Assembly: GCA_001414485.1 (NCBI GenBank)
Contig: LLEY01000053.1
Span: forward strand, 1 to 64,000
Direction of reading: 5' to 3'
DNA length: 64,000 nt
Source: Calycina herbarum
Taxonomy: Eukaryota; Ascomycota; Leotiomycetes; Helotiales; Pezizellaceae
Shown here: positions 33,312 to 44,125 of the stretch, in pieces
Position numbering within the stretch: the stretch's first letter is position 1
Layout of the letters: each line of letters starts with the position of its first letter
Notes under the pieces: generated by a model
The model's input: only the letters and a program-made list of their open reading frames with translations
Told to the model about the DNA's origin: nothing
Databases searched by the model: none
Translations under genes and position numbers: made by a program

Positions 33312-34914
33312 ATGGTTTTACACGACAGCGATCCCTCTTACGTACTTGCAGCTGCCGGGACCCTCTTAGCGCTCGGCGTAACTTTCGTAACTCTTCTTTT
33401 TGTTACGCGATTTATTCAAAAAACGAAATATGGTGTTGACGACTTTTTGTTGCTTCCAGCTCTGGTATTCCCCTCTTCTTAAATTCTGTGTTTACTTGAG
33501 AATTGTATGATTTTGAAAGTGCTAACACATATCTAGCTCATGGTAATTGGGTGCGCTGTCGTTATAATCTATGGTGAGCCAAATACTTAGCATCTTCCAG
33601 TATCTTCTTCTTATTGTTTCCTCTCAGGCGTCACCACCAAAACACTCGCGCATTCAAGCGTCAAAGGTTCGCCTACATATAAATACTACAACCATGGCAC
33701 CCTACAAAAAGTATAGATCATCCTCTCCCTTGAAATATGAGTTCAGCATGACTAACATACTTCCAGCTTGAAATGGCCTTTTTCTTGATGCACGTATTTG
33801 GAATGGGATGCATAAAACTGAGTTTTGTTTTCTTCTATCGCCGAATCTTCGTAGCAGGGAAACCACGATCGAAATTTAGTGTAATCTCCATGGGAATGAT
33901 AGTAGTTATCATACTTTGGACTTTAGCATTCGTGCTTCTTTTCTTCACGAACTGTGGAACTCATCTCTCCGAACGCTTCAAATCACTTGCCGATACCAGG
34001 AAATACTGTCCCACCGGTGTTGTTGGCAATGAAGCTATGGCAATAGCAGATTTCATAACAGATGTTATGGTTTACGCTCTCCCTATTCCTGTTGTAAGTA
34101 GTTGTGAGTCCAGGTCTTTGACTACAAATTGACTAAAAAAATAGGTTGTCCGGTTACATATGTCAACAAATCGTAAAATTGCAGTGCTCGGTGTTTTTGG
34201 AATTGGTTCAATGTAGGTGATGAATGAAACTTCTAGAAGAAAAGTACTAAGTTTTTCAAGAGCAATCGTTGCATCAATTGTGAGATTGGCGCAGTTTGTT
34301 AATTTTGTTGCAAGTGGGTACAATGGAATTCCATTCGAATGTCAGAGCTAAATTTCTCTAGTTGCATCGGGAAAGAAGAAGATTCCGGTAGTTGATGAAG
34401 AATGTAAGAGTTTTTTGATCCATTCAAGCTCGCAAGACTAACTGCTTCCCTTCCTAGTGTTGGTCACAGCCGGAATCTATTGGTCGATGTAAGTCCTAAT
34501 TATTCCTCAATTGCCGGTGAATTAGATAGGCACATACTAACTCGCCTCTCTTCCAGTTTGGAGGCAGGTATCGCACTGATATCCTGCTGTCTTCCAAGAC
34601 TGAATTTATTTTCCTCGTTCCCCTCAATCAAAACTGCCATCAACAGTGCCTGGAGTTTGGTGCAGATTGACTCCTTCCGGAGCCGAAGCAGCAAAAATCG
34701 ATCTTCAAGAACCAACCGATCGGACAAAAATTATGTCAAAACAGATGATGAGTCTGTCACGGCACCGCACGCCGAGTTGGTACCAAACAAAGGAAACAAA
34801 GTCAACATAGAAGCTTATGCAATGGGCGATGTAGAAAATCAACACAAAATGAGGGACGGCAATATCTGGGTGGATAAGACTGTTTATCAACAAGAGACTA
34901 TGAGGAGTGTATGA
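33312..34914 (+). CDS. Fungal rhodopsin-like (Pth11/SAT4-type) integral membrane protein
   Basis: Nine exons (33312-33464, 33537-33573, 33628-33710, 33767-34093, 34145-34212, 34261-34313, 34362-34403, 34458-34488, 34557-34914) give 383 residues, every junction in phase. Family sequence is plain: RFIQKTKYGVDDFLLLPA, LEMAFFLMHVFGMGCIKLSFVFFYRRIF, YCPTGVVGNEAMAIADFITDVMVYALPIPVV, FGIGSIAIVASIVRL, ILEAGIALISCCLPRL. About seven transmembrane helices are followed by a basic, Ser/Arg-rich cytosolic tail. Such proteins are widespread at the fungal plasma membrane. Some (Pth11 with CFEM domain) sense surfaces, but this one lacks CFEM, and SAT4 relatives lie in toxin clusters with unknown role. It lies beside the peptide locus on the strand leading to the MFS exporter. 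Several exons are tiny (31-53 nt), which automatic annotation may miss. Confidence 0.88.
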
Positions 34915-35152
34915 GTATGTTGAATATGGGAAGGAAACGCCGTGTATGTGTAACATAGGAAAGCCCAAGGGGTTGTCTCGAGAAAGTAAATGAATGGCAA
35001 GTTGTTAATTCCGGTAGATGCGAAATTGATGAAATCATGTGACCTTGGACGCAAATAAATACAACGTCTCCCCTCTTCTTCTCTCCTCTCACACAACCTT
35101 TTTTGTCAACTCGATCCACGCCTCACCCGTTTGAACTCCCATTCATAGAGTC
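34915..35152 (+). promoter_or_regulatory. Promoter region of MFS transporter
   Basis: Short spacer ending in a pyrimidine-rich leader (35068-35100, repeated ctc/ttc) typical of fungal core promoters just before the start codon. Confidence 0.4.
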
Positions 35153-36769
35153 ATGGTAGAACCCAACGCACCTACGGAGCAGAGCTCTCTGTTACCCAGC
35201 CAGACCGAGCACACCAACACCAACACCAACGGTGCTTCTCACGATGAGCCGGACGAGCTTTCCAACAAGGCTCTTGGCAGCATCTTTACAGGAATATACC
35301 TCGGTGCATTCGTGGTGGCCTTAGATTCGACCCTAGTAGCAACTTTGTCAGCTCCAATCTCGACGTCCTTTAATAACATGCCCTTATTGAGTTGGTTGGC
35401 ATCGTCGTTTTTTATTGCGAATGTTGCATCTCAACCTTTAGCCGGAAAGCTGACCGACATTTTTGGCCGTCGAAATGGCTTTGTTTGCGCCAACATACTT
35501 TTTGCCCTCGGGAACCTGCTTTGTGGTTTTGCTACCAAGGAATGGACTTTGATTTTTGGCCGAGTGGTGGCGGGCATTGGGGGAGGTGCCGTACCTGCTA
35601 TTGGATCTTTTATTATGTCGGATCTTGTACCCCTTCGGAACCGTGGGATGTGGCAGGGGATTGGGAATATTTGTTTCGGTGTGGGATCTGGACTTGGAGG
35701 CCCGTTTGGTGGATGGATCAATGACACTATAGGCTGGCGCTGGGCCTTCCTTCTCCAGATGCCGATCACGATCATCTCGGTGGTTGTTGTGGCTCTCAAG
35801 GTCGACATTCCCTTGAAAGAGACGGAGCGGTCTAAAATCAAGAGAGTGGATTGGTTGGGATCTTTGCTGTTGGTTTCTTCCCTGACCTTGCTGTTACTCG
35901 GGTTGAATTCTGGGGGGAATGTGCTGCCATGGACAAGTCCACTCGTTATAGTCGCCATTGCCTCCTCAGTCGTGCTACTTGTTGCGTTTGTTTTTTGGGA
36001 AACATATGCACTCGAGCCTATCTTACCCGTCCATTTCTTGTTGGCGAGAACCGCGGCATCCATTTGTCTTGTAAATTGGTTCATGTCTATGTCTCGTTTT
36101 GGGCTCTTATTCTATGCCCCAATGTACTTTCAAGTACAAGGCTATTCGGCCGCGGAAGCTGGTTTGCGTCTTGTTCCAGAATCAGCCGCTATTTGTATCA
36201 CTTCTATCAGTTGTGGACTTCTTATGCGCAAGACTGGAAAGTACTATCGTCTGAGCATCTTCATGCAAACCTTATTCATTTTGGGACTTGCCTTGGTCTC
36301 GTCAATGAGACTAGATACACCAGCCTGCCCGCCATTCATCTACCTATTTATTGCTGGTATGGGATTTAGTGGCATGATCACCACGACCGTTATTGCTCTT
36401 ATTGCATCCGTGGAACAAGAGCATCAAGCTGTTATTACCTCAACCTCTTACGCTTTCCGCGGCACAGGAAGTGTTCTTGGTATCACTATCGCATCCGCTG
36501 TTTTCCAAAACGTTCTCAGACCGCAGCTTCAAAGTCGATTAGGCTCTACACCTGATGCTGCAAAACTTATCTCTCGGATTGAGAAGAATCTGGGGACGAT
36601 TCATGACTTGCCTACGGCGATCAAATTGGAAGTTTCCCAGGCCTACATGACCGCTTTTCGAGCTGTTTTCTTGACTTTGTTAGGGTTAGCAGTGGCTGGA
36701 ATGGTGGCTGGTTCTTTTATGAAGGAGCACATATTACATAGGAAACTTTCTCGTCGCCCGTCCACTTAG
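35153..36769 (+). CDS. MFS drug:H+ antiporter, DHA2 (14-helix) family
   Basis: One open frame of 538 residues, no intron. After a 40-residue polar N-terminus, helices begin at LGSIFTGIYLGAFVVALDST, which carries the antiporter-type motif LDSTLVATL. Motif A is PLAGKLTDIFGRR, motif C-like region is PAIGSFIMSDLVPLRNRG with GVGSGLGGPFGGWI. The number of hydrophobic segments fits 14. Members export drugs, toxins or basic amino acids, at the plasma membrane or vacuole (Fnx1/Vba-like proteins share this look). Next to a peptide-modifying locus an export role is attractive but is inference only. The start ATG at 35153 is followed by a Gln/Ser/Thr-rich stretch with an EQSSLLPSQ motif resembling vacuolar dileucine sorting signals. 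No lesions seen. Confidence 0.92.
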   Translation: MVEPNAPTEQSSLLPSQTEHTNTNTNGASHDEPDELSNKALGSIFTGIYLGAFVVALDSTLVATLSAPISTSFNNMPLLSWLASSFFIANVASQPLAGKLTDIFGRRNGFVCANILFALGNLLCGFATKEWTLIFGRVVAGIGGGAVPAIGSFIMSDLVPLRNRGMWQGIGNICFGVGSGLGGPFGGWINDTIGWRWAFLLQMPITIISVVVVALKVDIPLKETERSKIKRVDWLGSLLLVSSLTLLLLGLNSGGNVLPWTSPLVIVAIASSVVLLVAFVFWETYALEPILPVHFLLARTAASICLVNWFMSMSRFGLLFYAPMYFQVQGYSAAEAGLRLVPESAAICITSISCGLLMRKTGKYYRLSIFMQTLFILGLALVSSMRLDTPACPPFIYLFIAGMGFSGMITTTVIALIASVEQEHQAVITSTSYAFRGTGSVLGITIASAVFQNVLRPQLQSRLGSTPDAAKLISRIEKNLGTIHDLPTAIKLEVSQAYMTAFRAVFLTLLGLAVAGMVAGSFMKEHILHRKLSRRPST

Positions 36770-37688
36770 CAGGAGTCATTGGCGAACACATGTATTTCGG
36801 GGTGGTTGGTTGCGGGGTCATGTGGTTGGGTGTTTATCCAATCTGTGTTACAAGAACTCTCATTTACGCATTCGATAAAAACTTATCTTTTCCCAACCAC
36901 AACATATGCTAGCGGGAGGGAAGTTAACCCGTATGACACCCGGAGAGCCCGGAGACAGATAACGAAATTCGGATAATTTCCACTTTTTGGTTTCCCTTTT
37001 CTCTACGGCGTAATGCTGATCAGGTGGTTGGTTGAATACACGTTTCGAAGTGCAACGATGGAGGATGCGTTCTCTGTAACAGGGTCCTCTGCAAGATCGA
37101 GGCGGGGCAGAAGCTTATCTAACTGGGCAGAGCTTGTTTGCTCGTATACACTGTATTTAGTTGGTTGGTACTCCGTACTTCAAGGGGCTGGAAGGGGAAG
37201 GTGAAGGATCGCGGACATGCCAGCCCAATGCAATGCAACCCTGAATTTCTCGGCCCTTTCCACCGCATGTATCTCAACGTGCATTAGACCACTTAAGCTT
37301 CCTTTTGCTTGCCGGGCAAGCATGCTGCACGTCAACCGTTGGTCTGACCGCTGCTTTAAAATCACATTTTCAACTCCTTGTGGAATGAATGCATTGCATC
37401 AAGTAATCCTTCCTTCGCACAAAGCTGCATCGCGTGGTTATATAAGGATTTTTTACCTTGATAAAATATCCAATTCGAGGGGTGATCTTCTTTGTGCGAC
37501 TCGCCCTCAGAATCATCCAGTTGAGGGTTGGCGTTGTGCATTTCTTGAACAGGTAGGTGACTTCTCCCAGCGATTTACGGTTGTACTCTCTCGGCTGAAT
37601 AGCTGAGAAAGTTTCTCTCTCATCTCTTTTCCTTCAAACTACACTACGTTGTGTACAATGTACTGTACAAACCACCGAATCTGCTACA
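36770..37688 (+). promoter_or_regulatory. Intergenic with probable promoter of ACS-family transporter
   Basis: TATATAAGG at about 37440 lies 245 nt before the next start codon, and a CT-rich tract (37606-37635) follows, as in many fungal promoters. Frames at 37013-37606 overlap on both strands without domain and are not called. Confidence 0.45.
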
Positions 37689-39596
37689 ATGACTTCTAAA
37701 GAAACATCCATCGTAAACCAAGCAATAGAGAAGCCAGAGCCAGAGCCGTTATCCCCCTCACAACAAGATGCGCATTTCGGTCACAAATTGGATGCGGACA
37801 AGGCATTCTTTGCTGTTATTGAACAGCCAGCGGATTTTGTTTTAGATGACGCCACCAACAAGCGTCTTTTGAGGAGAATTGATATGATACTGATGCCAGT
37901 AATTATCGCTTCTGTGCTGAATATACACGGTTGACTTGGCTGATACTAAGCATTAGATTCTTTGCGTGGTTTATGGTCTGAATTATTTAGACAGTATGTC
38001 ACTTACCCTATCCATCTTTTGAAATGACAGACTGAATTTAATAGAGACCACCTTGTCCTACGCCAGCGTGACCGGAATGCAAAAAGATATTGGTCTCAAA
38101 GGCCATGATTACCAATGGCTTGGAAGTATCTTCTACTTCGGTACTAAATCCTGTCCTCCATATCATATATCAAAAACTAAACCCCCTAGGCTACCTGGGT
38201 TTCGAATTCCCAGCAATCCGTCTTCTCCAACGTCTTCCCCTTGCAAAATACTCTGGATTCTGTATTATTGCTTGGGGAGTAACACTCGCTTGCTTCTCCA
38301 CTGTCCAAAATTTCGCGGGTGCAGTAACAATTCGTCTATTCCTCGGAATTTTTGAGGCGAGCGTAAGTCCAGCTTGGACACTGTTTACTGCACAGGTAAG
38401 TCTGTTCTTTCTCCCCCAATTCTCCCCCCACCCGAGAAAGACAAAGTAGCTAACTGTGATTCATGTAACAGTGGTACACCAAAAAAGAACAATCAGTCCG
38501 CGTAGCCTTCTGGATAGGCTCCAACGGCCTTGCCCAAATATTCGGCGGTTCGTTCGCCTATGGAATAGCACATCACGGCGCAAAGAACCAATACACCCTC
38601 GCCCCTTGGCGAATAATTTATCTCTTCACCGGTCTCCTCACCATTCTCGTTGGCATCATCTTCCTCCTCATAGTCCCAGATTCCCAACTCAACGCCCGCT
38701 GGCTCTCAAAGTCCGACCGCATCCTGGCTATTGAACGCGTTCGTATAAACCAACAAGGCATAGGAAACAAATCCTTTAAACTCTACCAACTACGCGAAGC
38801 ACTCACGGATCCTATTACCTGGGCTTTCTTCGCTATCTCTCTCATTGGAGATATTCCCAATGGTGGATTAAGCAATTTCTTTAGTTTGCTGATTAAGTCT
38901 TTTGGGTATACGGCGGAGCAGAGTTTGTTATACGGATGTATTAGCGGGGCTATCCAGATTGTGATTTTGGTGGCTTGGGGTTATGTGACGCAGTGGTATG
39001 GGAATCGGATCTTGGTTTCGTTGGGAACTATGGGGGTTGCGATTTTGGGGAGTGTTTTGCTGGTTGCTTTGCCCATTGAGGAAAAGCAAGGACGGCTAGC
39101 GGGGTTTTATTTAAGTGGATTCTTTGTGGTAGCGTTGTCTTCGTGTATTTCTCTTATGACTTCGAATGTTGCGGGGTATGTTGATTTCTTCTTGCTTGGC
39201 ATTGAATGCATTTTAAATACTGATCATGGAGATAGGTACACGAAAAAAACTACCGTGGCGGGACTGTTCTTTATCGCATATTGTATTGGAAATGTCATTG
39301 GTACTTCTCTCCTCCTTTCTCCAGCTCCCGATCGAGCTTTGAAAAAACTGATCATTATTCTAGGCCCACAAACCTTTCCCCCAAGTACAGCACCTCGCTA
39401 CCTTCCGGCCGAGATCACTCTCATCGTCTGTTATAGCATCTGCGCCCTGGACCTGCTTTATATTTACTGGTACTATGCGCAAGCGAACAAAAAGAAGATG
39501 GCTGCGAGAAACGCAGCAGGATATGTGAAATTTGAAAGGCAAGAATTTTTCGACTTGACAGATAAGGAGAACCTAGAGTTTATTTACGAGATGTAA
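37689..39596 (+). CDS. MFS anion:cation symporter, allantoate permease (Dal5) type
   Basis: Seven exons (37689-37898, 37957-37993, 38045-38140, 38190-38395, 38472-39175, 39236-39300, 39364-39596) give 516 residues. Signatures of the ACS family are clear: LRRIDMILMP-ILCVVYGLNYLDKTTLSYAS, DYQWLGSIFYFGYLGFEFPA, RLPLAKYSGFCIIAWGV, AVTIRLFLGIFEASVSPAW, QWYTKKEQSVRVAFW and GNVIGPQTF near the end. Twelve helices. Relatives import allantoate, nicotinate, biotin precursors, pantothenate or dipeptides at the plasma membrane. The last two introns (60 and 63 nt) are multiples of three without stops, so retention would insert residues without breaking the frame. It is followed on the same strand, 534 bp away, by an amidohydrolase, which suggests uptake coupled to hydrolysis of an amide or ureide nutrient. 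Confidence 0.92.
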
Positions 39597-40130
39597 AAGG
39601 TATTGCGAGATGAGGAATGTATATATGGTTGAAGTAGTACTGTATCAAAATTGACTGCATCGCGAAGAGAACATCGCAAATTGGAAGTGTTCACTTTATT
39701 AGAGGACAGTATCTTGAAAATCGTAGTCGCAGTTCATATGAAATTTCACTTGCTGAGGTGTCGTATTATACTGCTGTATCCTCACTGCGCATCTTTACTA
39801 TCGTTGTTAAATAAATGAGAGAGAGTGGGAGCATGGAGAAACTCCCCTTACCCACGCTAGGAAAAACCTTCCCCCGGAATGTTTGCTGTCCCTTACTCCG
39901 TACCTAATCAACCAACAAACCAATATTAATCCTTGTCAAGGATGCAGTGAGCCGTATCGCACTCGGCTCAGGCACGGCGCAGCTAGTGCGTCATATACGC
40001 TAGCGCGGAATTGATGTTGGCCTCTCTCGTTGGATATATTTCTTCCCCTTTAACATCCCCTCTTCTACCTTTTTGCCTCACGGGGTACTTAGTTAATTTC
40101 AAAGCAGCAAGGAAACAATTAACAAACACG
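39597..40130. other. Intergenic, promoter of amidohydrolase
   Basis: Contains CT-rich sequence just upstream of the start (40030-40080). No other feature recognised. Confidence 0.45.
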
Positions 40131-41592
40131 ATGCAAATCGTACCCACCAACAAAGACAAATTCTCTCGAATCGATGCCAAAGTCCTGATACCAGGCCGTG
40201 GTTCTCCCATCAATCATGCCAGCCTGATTTACAGCGGGGGAACAATCGTGTTCGTCGGCAAAACAGACGAACTCGCCGCAAAATACAAAAACATCCCCGC
40301 CGCCGTTGAAGTTCCAATCCTCATGCCCGGATTATGGGATTCCCATCTCCATTTCAATGGTGCGACCATGTACGGAGCAGATGTCATGGCAAATACCCAC
40401 CAAGCTGTCGCTGGCGCTCGCTTGGCTAGAGATGTAGTTGCCCTACTAAATGCGGGATTCACGTCAGTGAGGGAGCTTGCGGGGTATGGTGTTCAAATGG
40501 CCCAAGTCATTGAAGAGGGTTGGCTGCCAGGACCCAATATATACTCGGCGGTGAGCGTTCTGAGTATGACAGCTGGCCACGGAGATCCTCGAAATATTCC
40601 GCTGCAAGTTTTTCAGGACCAGATAGCACATAATCTTCCAAGTTGTCTTTGTGATGGACCGGCCGAATGCACCAAAGCGGTTCGCGTTCAGATACGAAAC
40701 GGAGCTCAAATCATCAAAGTAGCTGCTAGTGGTGGAGGTGTGTACCTGATTTTTCTCTCTCTTGTTTTCTTCAAATAAATACTCTAGAAACGGGAATACT
40801 GACTCCGAGGCCATCCATAGTCACTACTAAGGGAAACGATATTTTGTCCCGACAATTCAGCGACGAAGAGTTGGAGGCAATGGTCGCCGAAGCGGAACGA
40901 AATAACATGATCGTTGCCGCTCACTGCCATGGCAACAATAGCATAGTAGCAGCATTGCGGGCTGGCTGCAAAACCATCGAGCACGCGACTTTCCTTGAGG
41001 ACGACGCAGTTGAGTTGATGGTGGAAAAGGATGCCATGTTGATCGCAACGCGCACCACACTCGAGATGGCAATCCAGCACCCTGAAGCATGGACGCCTGC
41101 GCAGTACGAAGTGGGTACTCTCCGAGTTTTTAATGCTCTTCATCATCCTCATATACCCAGAAATGGCAATACTGACTTCAAGCTCAATCACAGCAACTCC
41201 GAGAAATCAAGAAACGCCACAAAGAATCCTACACCAAAGCTGTGAAAGCAGGTGTTCGCATTGCTCTCGGCACAGATATTGCTACCAGTGCAATCGACAA
41301 GCCCTGGAATCGACATGGAATAAATGGAATGGAGTTCAAGTATGCCATCGAGGCCGGTTTATCACCACTCCAAGCCATCGAGGCTGGAACAGCGAATGCA
41401 CCCGATACTTTAGGTCCCAAAGCGCCAAAATCAGGTCAATTGAAGGAGGGATATGACGCTGATTTTATTGCTTTGGAAGTGAACCCTCTTGATCAGATTG
41501 AAGTATTGGGAAACGCGAAGAATATAACACATGTGTGGAAGGGCGGTAAGCTTTTTAAAGAAAACGGACAGCCGATCAACATTCTAGGCTAG
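40131..41592 (+). CDS. Metal-dependent amidohydrolase (imidazolonepropionase/prolidase-like group)
   Basis: Exons 40131-40737, 40788-41110 and 41194-41592 give 442 residues, in phase. Metal ligands of the amidohydrolase TIM barrel are all visible: HLH in GLWDSHLHFNG, a candidate bridging Lys in IIKVAASGG, His in IVAAHCHG, His in TIEHATFLE and Asp in IALGTDIATS. The N- and C-terminal strands form the usual composite beta-sandwich (AKVLIPGRGS; GYDADFIALEVNPL, HVWKGGKLFKENG). Members of this group cleave N-acyl or X-prolyl dipeptides or cyclic amides in the cytosol; no signal peptide is seen. The preceding permease suggests a joint catabolic task. The start at 40131 follows AACAAACACG, a good fungal context; an upstream in-frame extension lacks conservation. 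Confidence 0.9.
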
Positions 41593-42012
41593 GAACTAGA
41601 AGAAACTTTTTAGTTTCATTTAAGCTTCAGGGTTGCTGTGGCTGGTGGTGGCGCATGGCATAAAGGTCACGTGGTCGGCTTTCCTTGCTGAATATGAGAG
41701 CTCGTCCTTCTGCAAGTAGGTAATAGAAGGAGAAAGACTATCAGTTCCCCTCGCAGTTTACATGCACGATAAACATTCTATTGTAGTTCAGCCATAGCAG
41801 CAGCCATGCTCAGTAACTCAGCTGGCGATAAATTGGGTTTTAGTTAAAAATATATCGGTAAGCCAATAAGGAAACTGCGAGTTGGCTGGTGCCTGACTGC
41901 CTTGCTTACTGGCCCCTCTTTGTAACACAAATCAGGCTCCGTTATCACCAGATAACCTGCTCAACATCCCACGCCTCTTCAACGCGCCTCTCACAATCTG
42001 CCTGCCCTCGAA
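41593..42012. other. Intergenic, nothing recognised
   Basis: 3' region of the amidohydrolase and promoter of the next gene; no distinct site seen. Confidence 0.4.
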
Positions 42013-43653
42013 ATGGATCCCATCAGCGGAATATCTCTAGCTCTGGAATTGACCACAATATGCGTCAGCTCGATCCGCCTCCTCAAAAGGACGATCGAGT
42101 CGATCCGTACAGTGCGACTTGAACTGCTCGAGCTTCTCAACCGTACCGAACGTATGCGTAACATTCTGGAACTTCTCAGGACTCTCCTTCAAGAACTTCA
42201 GAAAACCCCTGATGGAAAAATGGAACTCCGATTGAACGAATTTGCATGTCGTGAAACAATGAAAGAATTGGAAAATCTAGCAAAGAAGATCGCGGGGACG
42301 CACTTTCATTCGAGCTTTTTGGCGGGAACTCAATGGTTGAGTTATAAGGGTAGAGCTAAGGAATTGATTGAGAAGCTACGAGGTCAAGAGGTGGATATAG
42401 TCAATATCTTGACGATTGTTGGAGTGTAAGTCTCATGTATTCCTCTTTGGAGCTCGAATCTAATGAGATGAAGTACATCATCGCTTAAATCGGAACAGAA
42501 GATCCAGGAGATGAAAGAGGAAGTTACGCATGAATCAGAAGCCGTCAGTGCTTTCAAAGAGCTCTCTCTCGATGAGAAAACTCCACAAACGACAAGCCAT
42601 GTAATAGTTGGTTCCCCTTCTCCTGGCCCGAGGAACCGACGATTGGTTCCCACCTGGCTTGGCTATTTGGTCCAGGATGGCCATCCAACTGATTACATCA
42701 GAGCAAGAAGTCATCTCTCAGACGCTGCCTATTGGGGTGAATGGGATGATTTTTGGTCGATTCATAGAAGTGCTGTAGAGTTGTATCAAGAAACATGGAT
42801 TAACGCGATTCGGATGAGTAAGTTGGAACTGAGAAACATAGATTCAAAACGTTGCTAATAAGAATTGTTCCCATAGAAACCCTTGAACAAGCGAAAGAGA
42901 TGTCATTCTGGACACCGCTTCATCAGGCAATTTACACCCATTTTGACAAAGAAACGACATTCAAGCTAGTTGAGCAATTGCTTAACGCTGGTGCATCTCG
43001 TAAGTTTTCATTTATTTACCCCAGAGTTGGTATGAAGCCGTACAGGCCTCCGTTGCCATAGTATATCTCGAATAAACGGCCACGGTTCGAGACTTATGCC
43101 TATGATCAAAATCAACGAATGGGGTTGAGAAATGATAAAACGCTGACCACATGATGAATTCTAGGTACCTTGCGTACGCGATGGACAAATGAATTTGCAT
43201 ACAAAGACATGACCCCCCTCGAGCTCGCCCACCAACTCGGCTACGAATTCTTGTACAAGATTTTGGCCCCCGTCATTCGTCAACCAATACCGACGAAAGT
43301 GCTCAGCATATTACAAGAAAGATTTCACCACTTAATCAAGGAAGATCTCAACTCATATCCAAACCTGGAATATCTTTATCTCCCCGAACTAGAGGTATTG
43401 ACAGAAATGGAGGTGCCACTAATGTGGTTTCCCATCAATACTCATGGACACTCTGCTGCTGTAAGTTAGCACCTACGAATTCATGATTTCGAATTGAAAG
43501 CTGAGAACTAAACAGGGATATGGGTTTCGTCTTGATGGGCGGGAGCTAGTTGTCAGGTCTTATAATGTCAAGGGGGAGAATACCGTCCAAACATATCGCT
43601 TTACGCAGACTGAAACGAGACTTATTGAGGAAGCTCTCGTGTTTGGAGCCTGA
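42013..43653 (+). CDS. STAND-N-terminal-like protein with ankyrin-type repeats, no nucleotide-binding domain
   Basis: Five exons (42013-42425, 42474-42817, 42877-42999, 43165-43460, 43516-43653) give 437 residues in phase. The N-terminal 135 residues (MDPISGISLALELTTICVSS, IRTVRLELLELLNRTERMRNIL, RGQEVDIVNILTIVG) match the helical fungal N-terminal domain found on NLR-like proteins. The middle has LVPTWLGYLVQDGHPTDYI and a coiled region. Residues about 260-320 hold one or two ankyrin-like units (SFWTPLHQAIYTHF, LVEQLLNAGAS, MTPLELAHQLGYEFLYKIL). There is no P-loop. It may be a signalling adaptor derived from NLR pieces; such proteins are common in filamentous fungi with unknown function. Unlike the NLR-type genes at 3.7 and 17.4 kb, this one is undamaged. 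Confidence 0.8.
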
Positions 43654-44125
43654 GTTTTCTTGCATCACAGCTACTACTGGGAGATTGGGGTCTATTCTCG
43701 AAGTGTACCCTTTCAAATAGCCGAGACAAAATGTGTGTGGAGTCGCGACAAATTTTGAGTTTTCTTCTTCAATGAAACCCACGTATAATCTAGCGGATTT
43801 GTAAATTTGAAACTCGCAACTAGGAGGGATATTGTCCAGTAATTATCCCCCGCATCACATGACTTTGCGAAGTGAAATAGATTTCAAATAGCAAAATACA
43901 TTGAAGAATTGGAATTATTGTCCGAGATAGCCTAGAAGAGTTGAAAGCACCCCAATTCAAATTCGAGCCCAAAATTCCATCTCTGTTATTCTAAAAGCAC
44001 ATTCTCGTAACCACTAGCCGATCATCCCTTCTCTTATCCCTTCTTTTTATCAAATTTAAGCGAATAATTATTGGCCTTTTCAGAAACCAGAAGACAATTG
44101 ACTAATCTTCTTTTCTGATACCGAA
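43654..44125. other. Convergent 3' spacer
   Basis: AT-rich 3' regions of two facing genes; nothing recognised. Confidence 0.4.

Noticed and set aside
35431..36084. 217-codon open frame on the minus strand
   Set aside because: Antisense shadow of the MFS transporter; no domain and Pro/Thr-rich composition that mirrors the sense codons.
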